NCBI GenBank assembly: GCA_002368155.1
Contig: AP018180.1
Coordinates: forward strand, 6,690,561-6,754,560
Reading direction: 5' to 3'
Length of the DNA: 64,000 nt
Source of the DNA: Nostoc carneum NIES-2107
GTDB lineage: Bacteria; Cyanobacteriota; Cyanobacteriia; Cyanobacteriales; Nostocaceae
This document shows positions 26,647 to 38,785 of this stretch, one piece after another. Both the position numbers and the translations under genes were made by a program. Below the pieces are notes generated by a model. The model ran no database searches. It was not told where the DNA came from and saw nothing but the letters and a program-made list of their open reading frames with translations. Position 1 is the stretch's first letter. Every line of letters begins with the position of its first letter.

Positions 26647-27564
26647 ATGCATCAAAGTTCTGGTCGCTGGCGTTTAGGGCTGGCTTTATCGCTGCTAACG
26701 GTGATATTGTGGGGTGTTCTACCGATTGCCCTGATGGTGACTCTTAAAGCGCTTGATGTTTATACAGTTATATGGTTTAGGTTTTCGGTAGCCTTTGGTT
26801 TGCTGGCTGTATATTTAGGGGTACAAGGTAAATTACCGACATTCGCACAACTGCGTTCTGCATCTTGGAAGTTATTAGCGATCGCAACTATTTTTTTGGC
26901 GCTGAATTACTTTTTATTTTTGCAAGGTTTGTCTCTGACTTCACCTGCAACTGCAGAAGTAATTATTCAGTTGTCTGCAGTTTTCTTAGGTTTGGGAGGG
27001 TTAATTGTTTTTCGAGAACGTTACAAACTACATCAATGGATGGGAGTATGTGTAATGACTCTCGGTTATATTTTATTTTTTCACGAACAGTTGACTAATT
27101 TAATTACAGCCCATCATAATTATCTTTTTGGCAGTACCTTAATTGTTTTAGGTGCAGCAGCATGGGCTATTTATGCTTTAGCACAAAAACAATTATTACA
27201 ATCTTGGTCTTCTGCACAAATTATGCTTGTTGTTTATGGTGGATGCGCTATTTTATTTGCTCCTTTGGCTACAAGTAAAACAATTTTTACACTGAGTAAT
27301 TTCTATTTGGGTACATTGGTTTTTTGTGCATTAAATACAGTAATTGCCTATGGTGCTTTTGCTGAATCATTGGCACATTGGGAAGCCTCACGAGTGAGTG
27401 CAGTATTAGCTTTGGCACCTGTTGTAACTTTAGTTGCAGTTGGGATTGTATCAGTAATTGCACCTTCATTACTTCTACCAGAAAAATTTACATTTTTAGG
27501 ACTGATGGGAGCGGCTTTAGTTGTTACTGGCGCTGTGGCAATTGCTATAGTAAAAACTGAATAA
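26647..27564 (+). CDS. EamA/DMT-family transporter
   Basis: The 305-residue membrane protein has ten hydrophobic helices in two EamA repeats (about 10-145 and 158-300), as in drug/metabolite transporters of the RhaT/YdcZ superfamily. Typical landmarks are 'LSLLTVILWGVLPIALMV' at the start and 'ALNYFLFLQGLSLTSPATAEVI' at the end of the first repeat. 'NTVIAYGAFAESLAHWEASRVSAVLALAPVVTLVAVG' lies in the second. Such proteins export amino acids or other small metabolites; the cargo cannot be read from sequence. It is monocistronic. Confidence 0.88.
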   Translation: MHQSSGRWRLGLALSLLTVILWGVLPIALMVTLKALDVYTVIWFRFSVAFGLLAVYLGVQGKLPTFAQLRSASWKLLAIATIFLALNYFLFLQGLSLTSPATAEVIIQLSAVFLGLGGLIVFRERYKLHQWMGVCVMTLGYILFFHEQLTNLITAHHNYLFGSTLIVLGAAAWAIYALAQKQLLQSWSSAQIMLVVYGGCAILFAPLATSKTIFTLSNFYLGTLVFCALNTVIAYGAFAESLAHWEASRVSAVLALAPVVTLVAVGIVSVIAPSLLLPEKFTFLGLMGAALVVTGAVAIAIVKTE

Positions 27565-27896
27565 ATCGTAGATGTTTCAGAGTTTTTACTGTCTCTTGAT
27601 TGTAGTAATTTAATCATCAATAGAAAGCTACATTATAAATACTGAGGCAGGGTATTTTTTTCTTTGTTATGATTTCACAGTAAGCATCAACCAGTTGAGT
27701 AACTCTCTTGCCAAGTAGATATTTGTAGTATCAGGATGGCTTTGTTACATTTAATTTTTGGCATTGTAACAACGAGATAAATACTCAAAAATCTGCGAAT
27801 TAATGAGGCGATTAATATTAAATAACCTTACCAGGGTGTCCGAATAACTACCAGAGCCAACGCCTCGTGACACCACATCACCGAAACAGTTGAGCG
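27565..27896. other. intergenic region, 332 bp
   Basis: AT-rich DNA between two co-directional genes. No gene, terminator or recognised repeat is convincing. The promoter of the DUF1400 hydrolase gene is expected here. Confidence 0.45.
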
Positions 27897-29681
27897 ATGA
27901 TTAGTTTGTATGGTAAGTGGGCCAGCAGCCTGAGAAGAATTTCAATAGTGCTGGTTCTTTCAGTGTTGCTGCCAACATTTGGAATGAGTAATTCTGTGTT
28001 AGCAGCAGAACAAGTTTATGGTTCTTATTCAGCTTTCAGACTTTCTATACCGATAACTTCTTTAGAAACATATGCCCAAACTGGTGTAATTGATAACAAG
28101 CTGAATGTTTACCAACAGTACCTACCAGCACAAAAACTCCAAGACTTACGGAGAATTTTACTTACTCCTGTAAAAGTAAGTCCGGTCGTGGTTGCACAAT
28201 TTCTCTACACACCACAAGGGGAATTTATTCTCCGACGGTTAGCAGAAGCAATTAAAACAACATCTCCACAAACACAACCGGAATATCAAACTTTACGTGA
28301 GGCGTTTATTTCTGCGGCTGCGGAACCGGGAGGGCTAACATTATTAAATCTGTTACGCAAGTATCCCAATAGCAGTATTAATATCGATTTAGCGCACAGT
28401 ATGGGGATAGCTGGGGAACTAGAACAGCTGATCAATGAAACTAGCCTAGCGATCGCAGAAGTTAACCGTAAGTCCAATATAGAAGCTACTAACCAAGAAC
28501 CAATAAATTTCTCGCAACTGCCAGATTTACGACAATTAGGAAAATTGACAGCGCAAAAATACGCACTAGAATTTTTCGACTTGTCACGACATAGGCAATT
28601 ATCAACGGATGTTTATATACCTAATGTCCAAAGTCCAGCGCCAGTAATTGTCATTTCCCACGGTTTGGGTACAGATAGCAGCAATTTCCGTTATTTAGCT
28701 ACTCATTTAGCTTCCTATGGATTTGCCGTTGTTGTGCCTAATCATAGCGATGCTGAACAATTGCGATCGCCAATTAATAACAAGACTATTGAAGTTACAC
28801 AAGCAGATGAATTTACCAATCGACCCTTAGATGTGAAATACATCCTGAATCAACTGGAAGCAGCGAACCAGTCTGATTCTCGGTTTAGAGGTAAGTTAAA
28901 TCTGCAACAAGTAGGAGTGTTTGGACAATCTTTAGGTGGTTATACAGCCTTAGCTTTAGCGGGCGCTAAGATTAACTTTGAGCAACTGCAACGAGATTGT
29001 CAGCCAAAGTTACTCGAAGATACTTGGAATATGTCTTTACTTCTCCAATGTCGCGCCTTAGCGTTAAAAAATGGGCAGTCTGGGGAAGAAATCAACTTGC
29101 GGGATGAGAGAGTTAAAGCTGCGATCGCAGTTAACCCCATTACTAGCTCTATTTTTGGCAAAGCTGGCTTGAGCCAAGTTAAAATTCCCGTGATGGTGGT
29201 CGGTAGTAGTGATGATACGGTTGCGCCAGCTTTATTTGAGCAAATTGTCCCCTTCTCTTGGTTTGCGAATTCTCAAAAGTATCTCGTAATGTTAATTGGT
29301 GCAAGTCACTTTTCTACCATTGGTAATGGTAATAGCGATCGCGAAGCTGTAGGGTCGCTGGCTCAAGTTATTGGCGATAATCCAGCTCAAGCACATCGTT
29401 ACATGAATGCTTTGAGTTTACCTTTCTTCCAAACTTACGTTGCGGGAACCTCAACATACTTCCCCTATCTGAACGCCGCCTACGCCAAAGCTATTTCTAG
29501 TCAGCCTTTAAGTGTAAGTTTTGTGCAATCTCTACAACCTACCGAATTAGCACAAATTATTAACATCGAAGGTAAAGCAAGCAAAGGATTGAGCAAAAAG
29601 TCACCTAACTCCATCGTGAGTTTTGGATTTTGGATGTTGGATGTGGGTATGGCGCTGCTGCATGTGATTATGTTTCTGTGA
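27897..29681 (+). CDS. alpha/beta hydrolase with N-terminal DUF1400 domain
   Basis: The 594-residue exported protein has a signal peptide (cleavage near SVLAA, residue 37). A DUF1400 domain (about 40-165) follows, as usual in this cyanobacterial family. The catalytic part is an alpha/beta hydrolase: oxyanion loop 'VISHGLG' (about 252-258), nucleophile elbow GQSLG (S345), acid in 'GSSDDTVAP' and histidine in 'GASHFS'. It resembles platelet-activating-factor acetylhydrolase/dienelactone hydrolase-like enzymes; the substrate is unknown. The last ~20 residues (WMLDVGM...) are encoded by DNA resembling TTGGATTTTGGATG intergenic repeats, so the C-terminal tail may be recently acquired. Confidence 0.85.
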   Translation: MISLYGKWASSLRRISIVLVLSVLLPTFGMSNSVLAAEQVYGSYSAFRLSIPITSLETYAQTGVIDNKLNVYQQYLPAQKLQDLRRILLTPVKVSPVVVAQFLYTPQGEFILRRLAEAIKTTSPQTQPEYQTLREAFISAAAEPGGLTLLNLLRKYPNSSINIDLAHSMGIAGELEQLINETSLAIAEVNRKSNIEATNQEPINFSQLPDLRQLGKLTAQKYALEFFDLSRHRQLSTDVYIPNVQSPAPVIVISHGLGTDSSNFRYLATHLASYGFAVVVPNHSDAEQLRSPINNKTIEVTQADEFTNRPLDVKYILNQLEAANQSDSRFRGKLNLQQVGVFGQSLGGYTALALAGAKINFEQLQRDCQPKLLEDTWNMSLLLQCRALALKNGQSGEEINLRDERVKAAIAVNPITSSIFGKAGLSQVKIPVMVVGSSDDTVAPALFEQIVPFSWFANSQKYLVMLIGASHFSTIGNGNSDREAVGSLAQVIGDNPAQAHRYMNALSLPFFQTYVAGTSTYFPYLNAAYAKAISSQPLSVSFVQSLQPTELAQIINIEGKASKGLSKKSPNSIVSFGFWMLDVGMALLHVIMFL

Positions 29682-29685
29682 GTTG

Positions 29686-29738
29686 GGGGTTGGGGATTGG
29701 GGACTGGGGACTGGGGATTGGGGATTGGGGACTGGGAA
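29686..29738. repeat. GGGGATT / GGGGACT tandem repeat
   Basis: It begins five bases after the hydrolase stop codon. It is the same unit as at 1635, 23947 and 41181. Confidence 0.85.
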
Positions 29739-29855
29739 AATTCTTGTGGGTGAATTAGGTGGAAATCTCATACAAAAATTATGTTGAGTGCGATCGCTCG
29801 TGTCTCTACATAATTTTTGTGGGAGAATATCATCTTCGGTTTCTAAAATTCAACT

Positions 29856-30728
29856 GTGCAAGGTTTTCTTAACTTAAACAAACCATTTGACTGGACTTCT
29901 CATGATTGTGTGGCGCGGGTGCGGAAACTCCTGCGCCTCAAACGTGTGGGACACGCGGGAACTTTAGATCCAGCAGCTACGGGGGTTTTACCCATTGCAT
30001 TTGGTAGAGCGACGAGATTATTACAATATTTGCCAGGCAATAAAGCTTACAATGCCACCATTAGGTTTGGCGTGCAGACGACAACCGATGATTTACAAGG
30101 GGAAGTCATTACTTCTGCGCCTTGTCCTCAGTTGAGTTTAACTGAGGTAGAAACAGCCTTACCGCAATTTTTAGGAAAAATTGAGCAGATTCCGCCTAGT
30201 TATAGCGCCATTCAAGTAGATGGACAGCGTTTATATGATTTAGCACGGCGAGGGGAAAAGGTGGAAGTTCCTGTACGCACAGTAGAAGTGTTGCAAATGG
30301 AGATTTTAGCTTGGAGAGAAGGAGAATTTCCGGAATTAGATATTGCGATCGCTTGTGGTGCTGGGACATATATTAGAGCGATCGCGCGGGATTTAGGTGC
30401 AGTTTTACAAACTGGGGGAACCCTCGCCGCTTTGACACGTACAGCAAGTAGTGGTTTTGAGTTAGCACAGAGTTTAACTTTGAGTGATTTAGAAACTCAA
30501 CTGCAAGCCGGGATATTTCAACCAATTCCCCTTGATGCACCTTTACAACATTTGCCCTCAGTCATTTTACCGATCACATTTGCCCAAAAATGGTGTCAAG
30601 GACAGCGAATTTCCGTAAATACAGATATATCTGGAAATGTGCGAGTTTATGAGGAATCAACTCGTTTTTTAGGAATTGGACAAGTTAATGATGAAGTATT
30701 GATCCCAACAACAGTTGTAGAGATTTAA
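29856..30728 (+). CDS. truB: tRNA pseudouridine-55 synthase
   Basis: The 290-residue product is TruB, which makes pseudouridine 55 in the T loop of nearly all tRNAs. '[17 protein letters not shown]' opens the domain, and the catalytic Asp38 lies in '[15 protein letters not shown]'. Further family motifs are '[22 protein letters not shown]' and '[15 protein letters not shown]'. The start is GTG 29856, which gives the normal N-terminus. It is a housekeeping gene, monocistronic here. Confidence 0.95.
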   Translation: MQGFLNLNKPFDWTSHDCVARVRKLLRLKRVGHAGTLDPAATGVLPIAFGRATRLLQYLPGNKAYNATIRFGVQTTTDDLQGEVITSAPCPQLSLTEVETALPQFLGKIEQIPPSYSAIQVDGQRLYDLARRGEKVEVPVRTVEVLQMEILAWREGEFPELDIAIACGAGTYIRAIARDLGAVLQTGGTLAALTRTASSGFELAQSLTLSDLETQLQAGIFQPIPLDAPLQHLPSVILPITFAQKWCQGQRISVNTDISGNVRVYEESTRFLGIGQVNDEVLIPTTVVEI

Positions 30729-31084
30729 AGATTAATTTATTGGAAATAGAGCATAAAATCCTAAAATACCGTATTTTCAACCTTTAGGTTATGGATGTTT
30801 TTTGACTAACCTGGAATTAAGCCAAGGCTAAAATAAATCTAATTTGTTGTGGGTTTATTTATCCATGATATGACTTTTCTGATGTCACTAATGTGAACAT
30901 CAGAAATATTATACCAATTTAAAAAAAGAATGCGACAGATTGTAGGAGCAAGGCATTGCCTTGCCCTCTAGAATATATTGATGTGTCGCAAACATTATTT
31001 GAATTGATATTACTATAATGATGTAATTTACATTTATATTAGCTGATATATTTTGGCAGTCTCCTGCATAAATTTTACGCAAAA
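30729..31084. other. intergenic region, 356 bp, containing a 100-bp MITE-like element
   Basis: Apart from the inverted-repeat element at 30911-31010, the region is AT-rich and shows no gene. Confidence 0.6.
30911..31010. mobile_element. 100-bp MITE-like element, copy 1
   Basis: The ends ATACCAATT and AATTGATAT form imperfect terminal inverted repeats, extended inward by AATGCGACA and TGTCGCAAACATT. The centre holds GGCATTGCCTTGCC. A second 100-bp copy lies in the opposite orientation at 41237-41336, and a partial left end at 61325. TA dinucleotides at both ends fit a TA-targeting (IS630/Tc1-like) transposase acting in trans. Confidence 0.75.
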
Positions 31085-32746
31085 ATGAAGAGGAAATATA
31101 AAATTTCTGCAAGTTCAATTAAAATTTGCTGGAAGTATTTAGCGCATAAACTTGCACTGCGTCCCTCGCAAGTTATTAGTGTGACAGTAGTTTTAACTCT
31201 ATTTTTATTTATTCCCCAGACTTGGGTTGCTTGGCAAGCTTACCAAGATTTTAATAGTATTATCAAACATGAATTACGATTGCAAAAATTAAGCGATACA
31301 ATTACACATCTAGATGAAGTGCTAACTATGTCAGCACGGATGAATGCTGCTACAGGTAATTCTATATGGGAACAGCGTTATCGTTCATTTGAGCCTAAAT
31401 TAGATGCAGCTATTAAGGAATCAATTAAACTTGCACCCCAAGCTTATACAGGAGAAGATGCGAAAAAAACAGATATTGCTAATCAGCGTTTAGTGGAGAT
31501 GGAATATAAATCATTTGAATTAGTAAAAAACTCCCAAAAACTTGCAGCACAAGCGCTTTTATCTAGCAAAGAATATGAATTAGAGAAACAAAAATATGCA
31601 GAGGGTGTTGCTAGTAGAAACCATTCTATTTCAGTTCAGCTTGACAATAAAATAGCTGATTATCGCCAAAATCTATTTTGGGCAACATTCGCCTCTGTTT
31701 TTAGTTTAGCAATGCTGATTCCATCATGGCTATTTGTATTGAGTCTCCTAAGAGAATACTTAAGAATTAAGCGAATTACTCAAATTGCTATAGAACAAGC
31801 TAATCAAGAGTTGGAAATTAGAGTAGAAGAACGGACAGAGGAATTAACAGATAAAAATATTCAACTCCAACAGACTCTGCAAGAACTGCAAGAAACCCAA
31901 ATGCAACTGATTCAAACTGAAAAAATGTCTTCCTTGGGTCAAATGTTAGCCGGGATTGCTCATGAAATTAAGAACCCTGTTAATTTTGTATCTGGGAATA
32001 TTATTTATGCTCAAGAATATCTCTATGACTTATTAAAATTAGTCCAGCTATATCAAAACAACTATCCCAATCCTCCCCAAGCAATCCAAGCAGAAATAAA
32101 AGCAATAGATTTGGACTTTTTGGTTAAAGATTTTACAAAACTCCTCGAATCTATGCAACTAGGAACAAATAGAATTGAGGAAATAATTTATTCGCTGCGT
32201 AACTTTTCCCGTACAGATGAGACAGCAGTACAGCAAGTAGATATTCATGAAGGGATTGACAGTACATTAATGATTTTAAGCCACCGTTTGAAATCTCACG
32301 ATGTACAACCAGAAATTTCTATAGTCAAAAATTATGGCATACTACCAGCGATTGAATGTTATCCGAGTCAACTTAATCAAGTATTTATGAATATCCTTGC
32401 CAATGCGATTGATGCTTTAGAGGAGCAAAATAACCAGCGCACATCGGCAGAAATTCAAGCTAACCCTAGTTATATTAATATCTCTACTCAAGCATTAAAT
32501 TCAGATAAAATATTAATATGCATCAAAGATAATGGTGCAGGTATACCAGAAAATATTATTTCCCGACTATTTGACCCATTTTTTACTACCAAAACTGTTG
32601 GTCATGGTACAGGAATAGGACTATCTATTAGTCATCAAATCATTGTAGAAAAACATGGTGGTAAGCTATCTTGTAACTCAAAAGTAGGAGAGGGTACAGA
32701 ATTTATGATTGAGTTAAAAACAAGCCTCTCACCAAATTTAAAATAA
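31085..32746 (+). CDS. membrane sensor histidine kinase
   Basis: The 553-residue kinase has two membrane segments (about 30-50 and 197-220) framing a helical, mostly polar sensor region (about 55-195) with no recognised small-molecule domain. A coiled coil (about 235-283) leads into the HisKA domain, with H293 in 'MLAGIAHEIKNPVNFVSGN'. The ATPase domain has the N box 'FMNILANAIDAL', G1 'IKDNGAGIP' and 'GHGTGIGLSISHQII'. No receiver or response regulator gene adjoins, so it is an orphan kinase. The ligand is unknown. Confidence 0.9.
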   Translation: MKRKYKISASSIKICWKYLAHKLALRPSQVISVTVVLTLFLFIPQTWVAWQAYQDFNSIIKHELRLQKLSDTITHLDEVLTMSARMNAATGNSIWEQRYRSFEPKLDAAIKESIKLAPQAYTGEDAKKTDIANQRLVEMEYKSFELVKNSQKLAAQALLSSKEYELEKQKYAEGVASRNHSISVQLDNKIADYRQNLFWATFASVFSLAMLIPSWLFVLSLLREYLRIKRITQIAIEQANQELEIRVEERTEELTDKNIQLQQTLQELQETQMQLIQTEKMSSLGQMLAGIAHEIKNPVNFVSGNIIYAQEYLYDLLKLVQLYQNNYPNPPQAIQAEIKAIDLDFLVKDFTKLLESMQLGTNRIEEIIYSLRNFSRTDETAVQQVDIHEGIDSTLMILSHRLKSHDVQPEISIVKNYGILPAIECYPSQLNQVFMNILANAIDALEEQNNQRTSAEIQANPSYINISTQALNSDKILICIKDNGAGIPENIISRLFDPFFTTKTVGHGTGIGLSISHQIIVEKHGGKLSCNSKVGEGTEFMIELKTSLSPNLK

Positions 32747-32770
32747 CCAATAAGCTTAATTATGGCTGTG

Positions 32771-32802
32771 GTGCGTTGCGCTACGCGACAACACACCCTA
32801 CG
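32771..32802. repeat. degenerate REP-like repeat (GTGCGTTGCGC...CCCTACG)
   Basis: GTGCGTTGCGCTACGCGAC followed by AACACACCCTACG resembles the GATGCGTTA family but has diverged arms. It lies between the kinase gene and the convergent 98-residue ORF. Confidence 0.5.
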
Positions 32803-32830
32803 TTTTTGAAATCCAAAATCTAAAATTGTT

Positions 32831-33127
32831 TTACTCCCAAGTTGAAACATTGCGTAGTAAATCGGGAATTTGCTCTTGAGATTGGGGGAACTCTAGTAAG
32901 GTTTCTCTATAACCTAAATACCCAGACTCTGCAAAAGATAATAACATTCTTGTCAGGGCCATCCACACTTCAGGCTCATATTCCCAATCACGATAACGCC
33001 CAGATTTACCAGCAATTGAACGTAGTGCCCAGAAATAAGAATTTCTTACCACAGAACCACCTTTTTTAAACCCTGGTAAGTCCTCACGGTTGATAATTAG
33101 CACCTGATTCTCAATTCTGGCTCTCAT
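32831..33127 (-). CDS. hypothetical protein, 98 residues
   Basis: A small soluble protein, not recognised. It opens 'MRARIENQVLIINREDLPGFKKGG', has an aromatic/basic centre ('NSYFWALRSIAGKSGRYRDWEYEP') and an acidic C-terminal half. It has no membrane segment or known motif. Length, codon use like its neighbours and clean borders suggest a real gene. It lies among several REP-like repeats and is unrelated in strand to the kinase before it. Confidence 0.6.
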   Translation of the reverse strand: MRARIENQVLIINREDLPGFKKGGSVVRNSYFWALRSIAGKSGRYRDWEYEPEVWMALTRMLLSFAESGYLGYRETLLEFPQSQEQIPDLLRNVSTWE

Positions 33128-33172
33128 GGATATTAGGGAATATCAAAAAATAAATACTCCCATATATTGTAG

Positions 33173-33198
33173 GATGCGTTAACGCAGTGTAACGCATC
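33173..33198. repeat. REP-like palindrome, GATGCGTTA family
   Basis: GATGCGTTA and TAACGCATC arms surround ACGCAGTG. GTAG precedes the left arm, as in the copy at 9957. Confidence 0.85.
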
Positions 33199-33267
33199 GT
33201 ATTTAATGTTGGGCAATTATAAAAAAAATATATTAGCTCAACGCATCATATTAAATGATATTGGCGG

Positions 33268-33300
33268 TGCGTTAGGCTAACGCCTAACGCATCCTACAAT
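33268..33300. repeat. REP-like palindrome, GATGCGTTA family (compact variant)
   Basis: GCGTTAGGC and GCCTAACGC pair around TAA, followed by ATCCTACAAT. It abuts the 3' end of the TonB-dependent receptor gene and could act as its terminator hairpin or protect the mRNA end. Confidence 0.8.
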
Positions 33301-33301
33301 T

Positions 33302-35419
33302 CTACAATTCTGAAGATAAACCTATGCGGAAAGTAAAACCAGGACTATAGATGCGATTCACTCGTTCGTATTGTTCACCTAATAGGTTTTCTAAGTAAAC
33401 TATTAAGCCTAAACTTGTGGTTAAAGGAATGCGTCCACTCAAATCTAAGTTGAGGAAAGAGGGAGCAAAATCTGTAGGTCTGTCGCCAGTTCTATTAAAG
33501 AGGGAGCGACGTGCGCCACTGTTGTAGGTAACATACAAATTAGCTTGCCAACCTGAATTTTGATAACCTATACCTGTTTGCAATACAGAATAGGGAATTA
33601 AACCTAACTGTAAACCTCTTTCATCTCCAGTTTTAATTTGGGCATCTGTATAGGTATAGTTGACAAAAGTTGACCAACCACGGGCAAATTTTAATTGCAA
33701 AGCTGCTTCTAAACCATTGGTATCCACTAAGCCAATGTTTTGCCATTTTCCAGCTATTACTCCTAGGCGATTGTCTAAACTACTGCCAAAGTAAGTAAAT
33801 TGTCCAGTCAAATTTTCCGAGAAGTTAATATCAACTCCCGCAGTCCAAGAAGAACCTGTTTCTGGTTTTAAATCAGGGTTAGGTTCCCAGCCATGAACTG
33901 TATCGTAAACATATAACTGATCTAAACCAGGGTTACGCTGTCCTCCTGTCCAGCTACCGCGTACAGCGATGCTAGGTGCAACAGCATAACGCAAGCCCAC
34001 GCTAGGATTTAAATAGTCCCCAAACTGGCTATCAAAATTTTGTCTTAGCCCTAAATCTATCAGGAAATTATCGCTGATATTAAATGTATTGACTGCAAAT
34101 AAGGCTGTGGTAAAGACACTCCTATCTTCAGTTTCATTAGTCCCAATTCTATTAGGACTGCTACTTAAAACATCACCAGTTAAGTCAGTATTTTTTAAAT
34201 CTAAACCCCAACGTAATTGATTATTTGGGGTCATTCTCCATTGATGATCCAGTCTCGCTGTGAATTGTTGTGTATCTAAAACACCTGTACGATAAAATTC
34301 TCTGCCTTGAAAAACTGTAGGGCCGTAGGTACTGAAATAATCTTGGTTATAACCAAATGTGGTAGTTAAAATCGAATTTTCACCATTTCCTAGACGAGTT
34401 TTCCAGGATAAGCCAGCATTAAATCCATCATGGTCTAGGCGGTCTCTTTGCAGAGGGAAACCAAAATAAGTTAAGCCGCGACGACTGCTTAATTTAGTAA
34501 TATCGAAATTCAAAGAATTTCTTGGATTCAAATCTACACCAATACTGCCAAAGTAAGTACTTGTAGCTGTATCTGCATTGAAGAAAAATCCTTGTGGATC
34601 GCGATTGGCTGCGCCTATGGGAACGCGGTAACGGTTATCTGTAAAATATCGCTCAAAGCTGAAGTTATATTTTACAGAGCCAGTAGAGCCAGCATAAGTA
34701 AATTGTTGATTATTTTGGCTTAAGGAGCCAAATTCTACACTACTGGTTAATTTGGGTTGACTATAACCTTCTTTGGTGATGATATTAACTACTCCACCAA
34801 AGGCTGATGAACCATATAAAGCCGATGCAGCACCACTGTAGAGTTCTACTCGCTCAATCGCTTCTACAGGAATACTATTTAAATCAGTACCACCATGATA
34901 TGTATTGATATTGGTGTTAATTGCTCTGCCGTTAATTAGAAATACAGATTGATTAATAGAAGCGCCACGGTAGTATGTACCTGTGTGGATATCTGCACCA
35001 TGACCTGCATCATTGATAGCAAATCCTGGCATTCTTTTTAAAACATCAGCCAGACTATTAGCACCTTGCTTTTTAATTTCTGCTTGCTCAATTACATAAG
35101 TTGGAGTTGATTGCGGTAGAGTATCTTCTGCTCCAATTACTTCTATGTTGATATCTGCTTCATCGTTAGAATTGGAGTTTGTTGTGGGATTATCTGCTGG
35201 TTGAGTTTCGGAATTTTCTGTGTCGGTTGCTGGTGCTTGCGTTAATAATTCAGCATTTGTAGAGGGTAACTCAATTTCACTGATATCGATAATTTGGGTA
35301 ATTACTGCAGGCAATTTCTCAGCATTTTCCTGCTTGATTTCAGCCTCAGATGCAAAGCCAGCAGCATCTAACAGTACAGTTTGCACAATAACTGGCAGCA
35401 ACAAAAGACATTTATTCAC
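33302..35419 (-). CDS. TonB-dependent outer membrane receptor
   Basis: The 705-residue receptor has a hydrophobic N-terminal signal region (about 3-24) and a long Asn/Glu/Thr-rich linker (about 30-100). The plug domain spans about 105-220 ('SLADVLKRMPGFAIND', 'VFLINGRAINT', 'ERVELYSGAASALYGSSAFGGVVNIITK'). A 22-stranded barrel region runs to the C-terminus, including 'RYAVAPSIAVRGSWTGGQRNPGLDQLY'. The plug is of the BtuB/siderophore type, so the cargo is probably a metal chelate, cobalamin-like compound or haem. The initiation codon is GTG 35419. The barrel ends in SSEL, not in the usual aromatic residue. No TonB or permease gene is adjacent. Confidence 0.88.
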   Translation of the reverse strand: MNKCLLLLPVIVQTVLLDAAGFASEAEIKQENAEKLPAVITQIIDISEIELPSTNAELLTQAPATDTENSETQPADNPTTNSNSNDEADINIEVIGAEDTLPQSTPTYVIEQAEIKKQGANSLADVLKRMPGFAINDAGHGADIHTGTYYRGASINQSVFLINGRAINTNINTYHGGTDLNSIPVEAIERVELYSGAASALYGSSAFGGVVNIITKEGYSQPKLTSSVEFGSLSQNNQQFTYAGSTGSVKYNFSFERYFTDNRYRVPIGAANRDPQGFFFNADTATSTYFGSIGVDLNPRNSLNFDITKLSSRRGLTYFGFPLQRDRLDHDGFNAGLSWKTRLGNGENSILTTTFGYNQDYFSTYGPTVFQGREFYRTGVLDTQQFTARLDHQWRMTPNNQLRWGLDLKNTDLTGDVLSSSPNRIGTNETEDRSVFTTALFAVNTFNISDNFLIDLGLRQNFDSQFGDYLNPSVGLRYAVAPSIAVRGSWTGGQRNPGLDQLYVYDTVHGWEPNPDLKPETGSSWTAGVDINFSENLTGQFTYFGSSLDNRLGVIAGKWQNIGLVDTNGLEAALQLKFARGWSTFVNYTYTDAQIKTGDERGLQLGLIPYSVLQTGIGYQNSGWQANLYVTYNSGARRSLFNRTGDRPTDFAPSFLNLDLSGRIPLTTSLGLIVYLENLLGEQYERVNRIYSPGFTFRIGLSSEL

Positions 35420-36019
35420 GTTATTCTCTCACACCCGTAAAAACACTCACTAAGTATATTTTTTGGGTGATTGCTAATAAATGTCAAAAGACAAGCTGTC
35501 ATAGTTAGTTATTCAAGTAATTCTCAATAGTTATCTAGGACTGATATTTGAATTTTGAAAAAATCTAAGAGAAGCGTTAACACTGATGCGTTACGCTATC
35601 GCTAACGCATCCTACGGCATACCAATTTCATGTGAAGTTACACATATTTTAGTTACCCCTAAATCCCCTTTTTAAATCTAGATTTTGATAGATTGGTTCC
35701 GGGTTAACCTTTGTTAAAAAGGGATGAATTATATGCCGTTTTATCAAGAATTAGTGTTAACTACAAAAATCAAATATGAGTCTGATAGAAAACATTTTAG
35801 GTTCTATTTATTTGAGATATAAAAAATTTATTTTTTGGGTTCATTTCCCCAATATTTCAGACAAAATGTTATTTTAATGAGAGCAAGGTACTATATTTTA
35901 TATCTTTTTTGACTCATTAATTTAATTTATATCTGAAGATAGATGTTGAAGAGAAAATAAAATTTTTAAAAATATTAAGGTTTTATTGTTGCTGTTAATT
36001 TATAATTTGCAATTTTATT
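35420..36019. other. intergenic region, 600 bp, receptor / bacteriophytochrome
   Basis: It contains a REP-like palindrome (35585-35611). An imperfect inverted repeat of CCCCCTTTTTAAA type (about 35663-35727, right arm TTAAAAAGGGA) follows. About 290 bp of very AT-rich DNA lead to the phytochrome GTG start. A 32-codon frame at about 35727 overlaps the repeat and is not considered a gene. Confidence 0.55.
35585..35616. repeat. REP-like palindrome, GATGCGTTA family
   Basis: GATGCGTTA and TAACGCATC arms surround CGCTATCGC, followed by CTACG. It is almost identical to the copy at 26452. Confidence 0.85.
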
Positions 36020-38762
<2,743 letters not shown>

Positions 38763-38785
38763 AAGCATAACTATAAAACGTAACC

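Noticed and set aside
35727-35825. 32-codon frame with AAAGGG upstream
   Set aside because: It overlaps the TTAAAAAGGGA arm of an inverted repeat and has no coding character.
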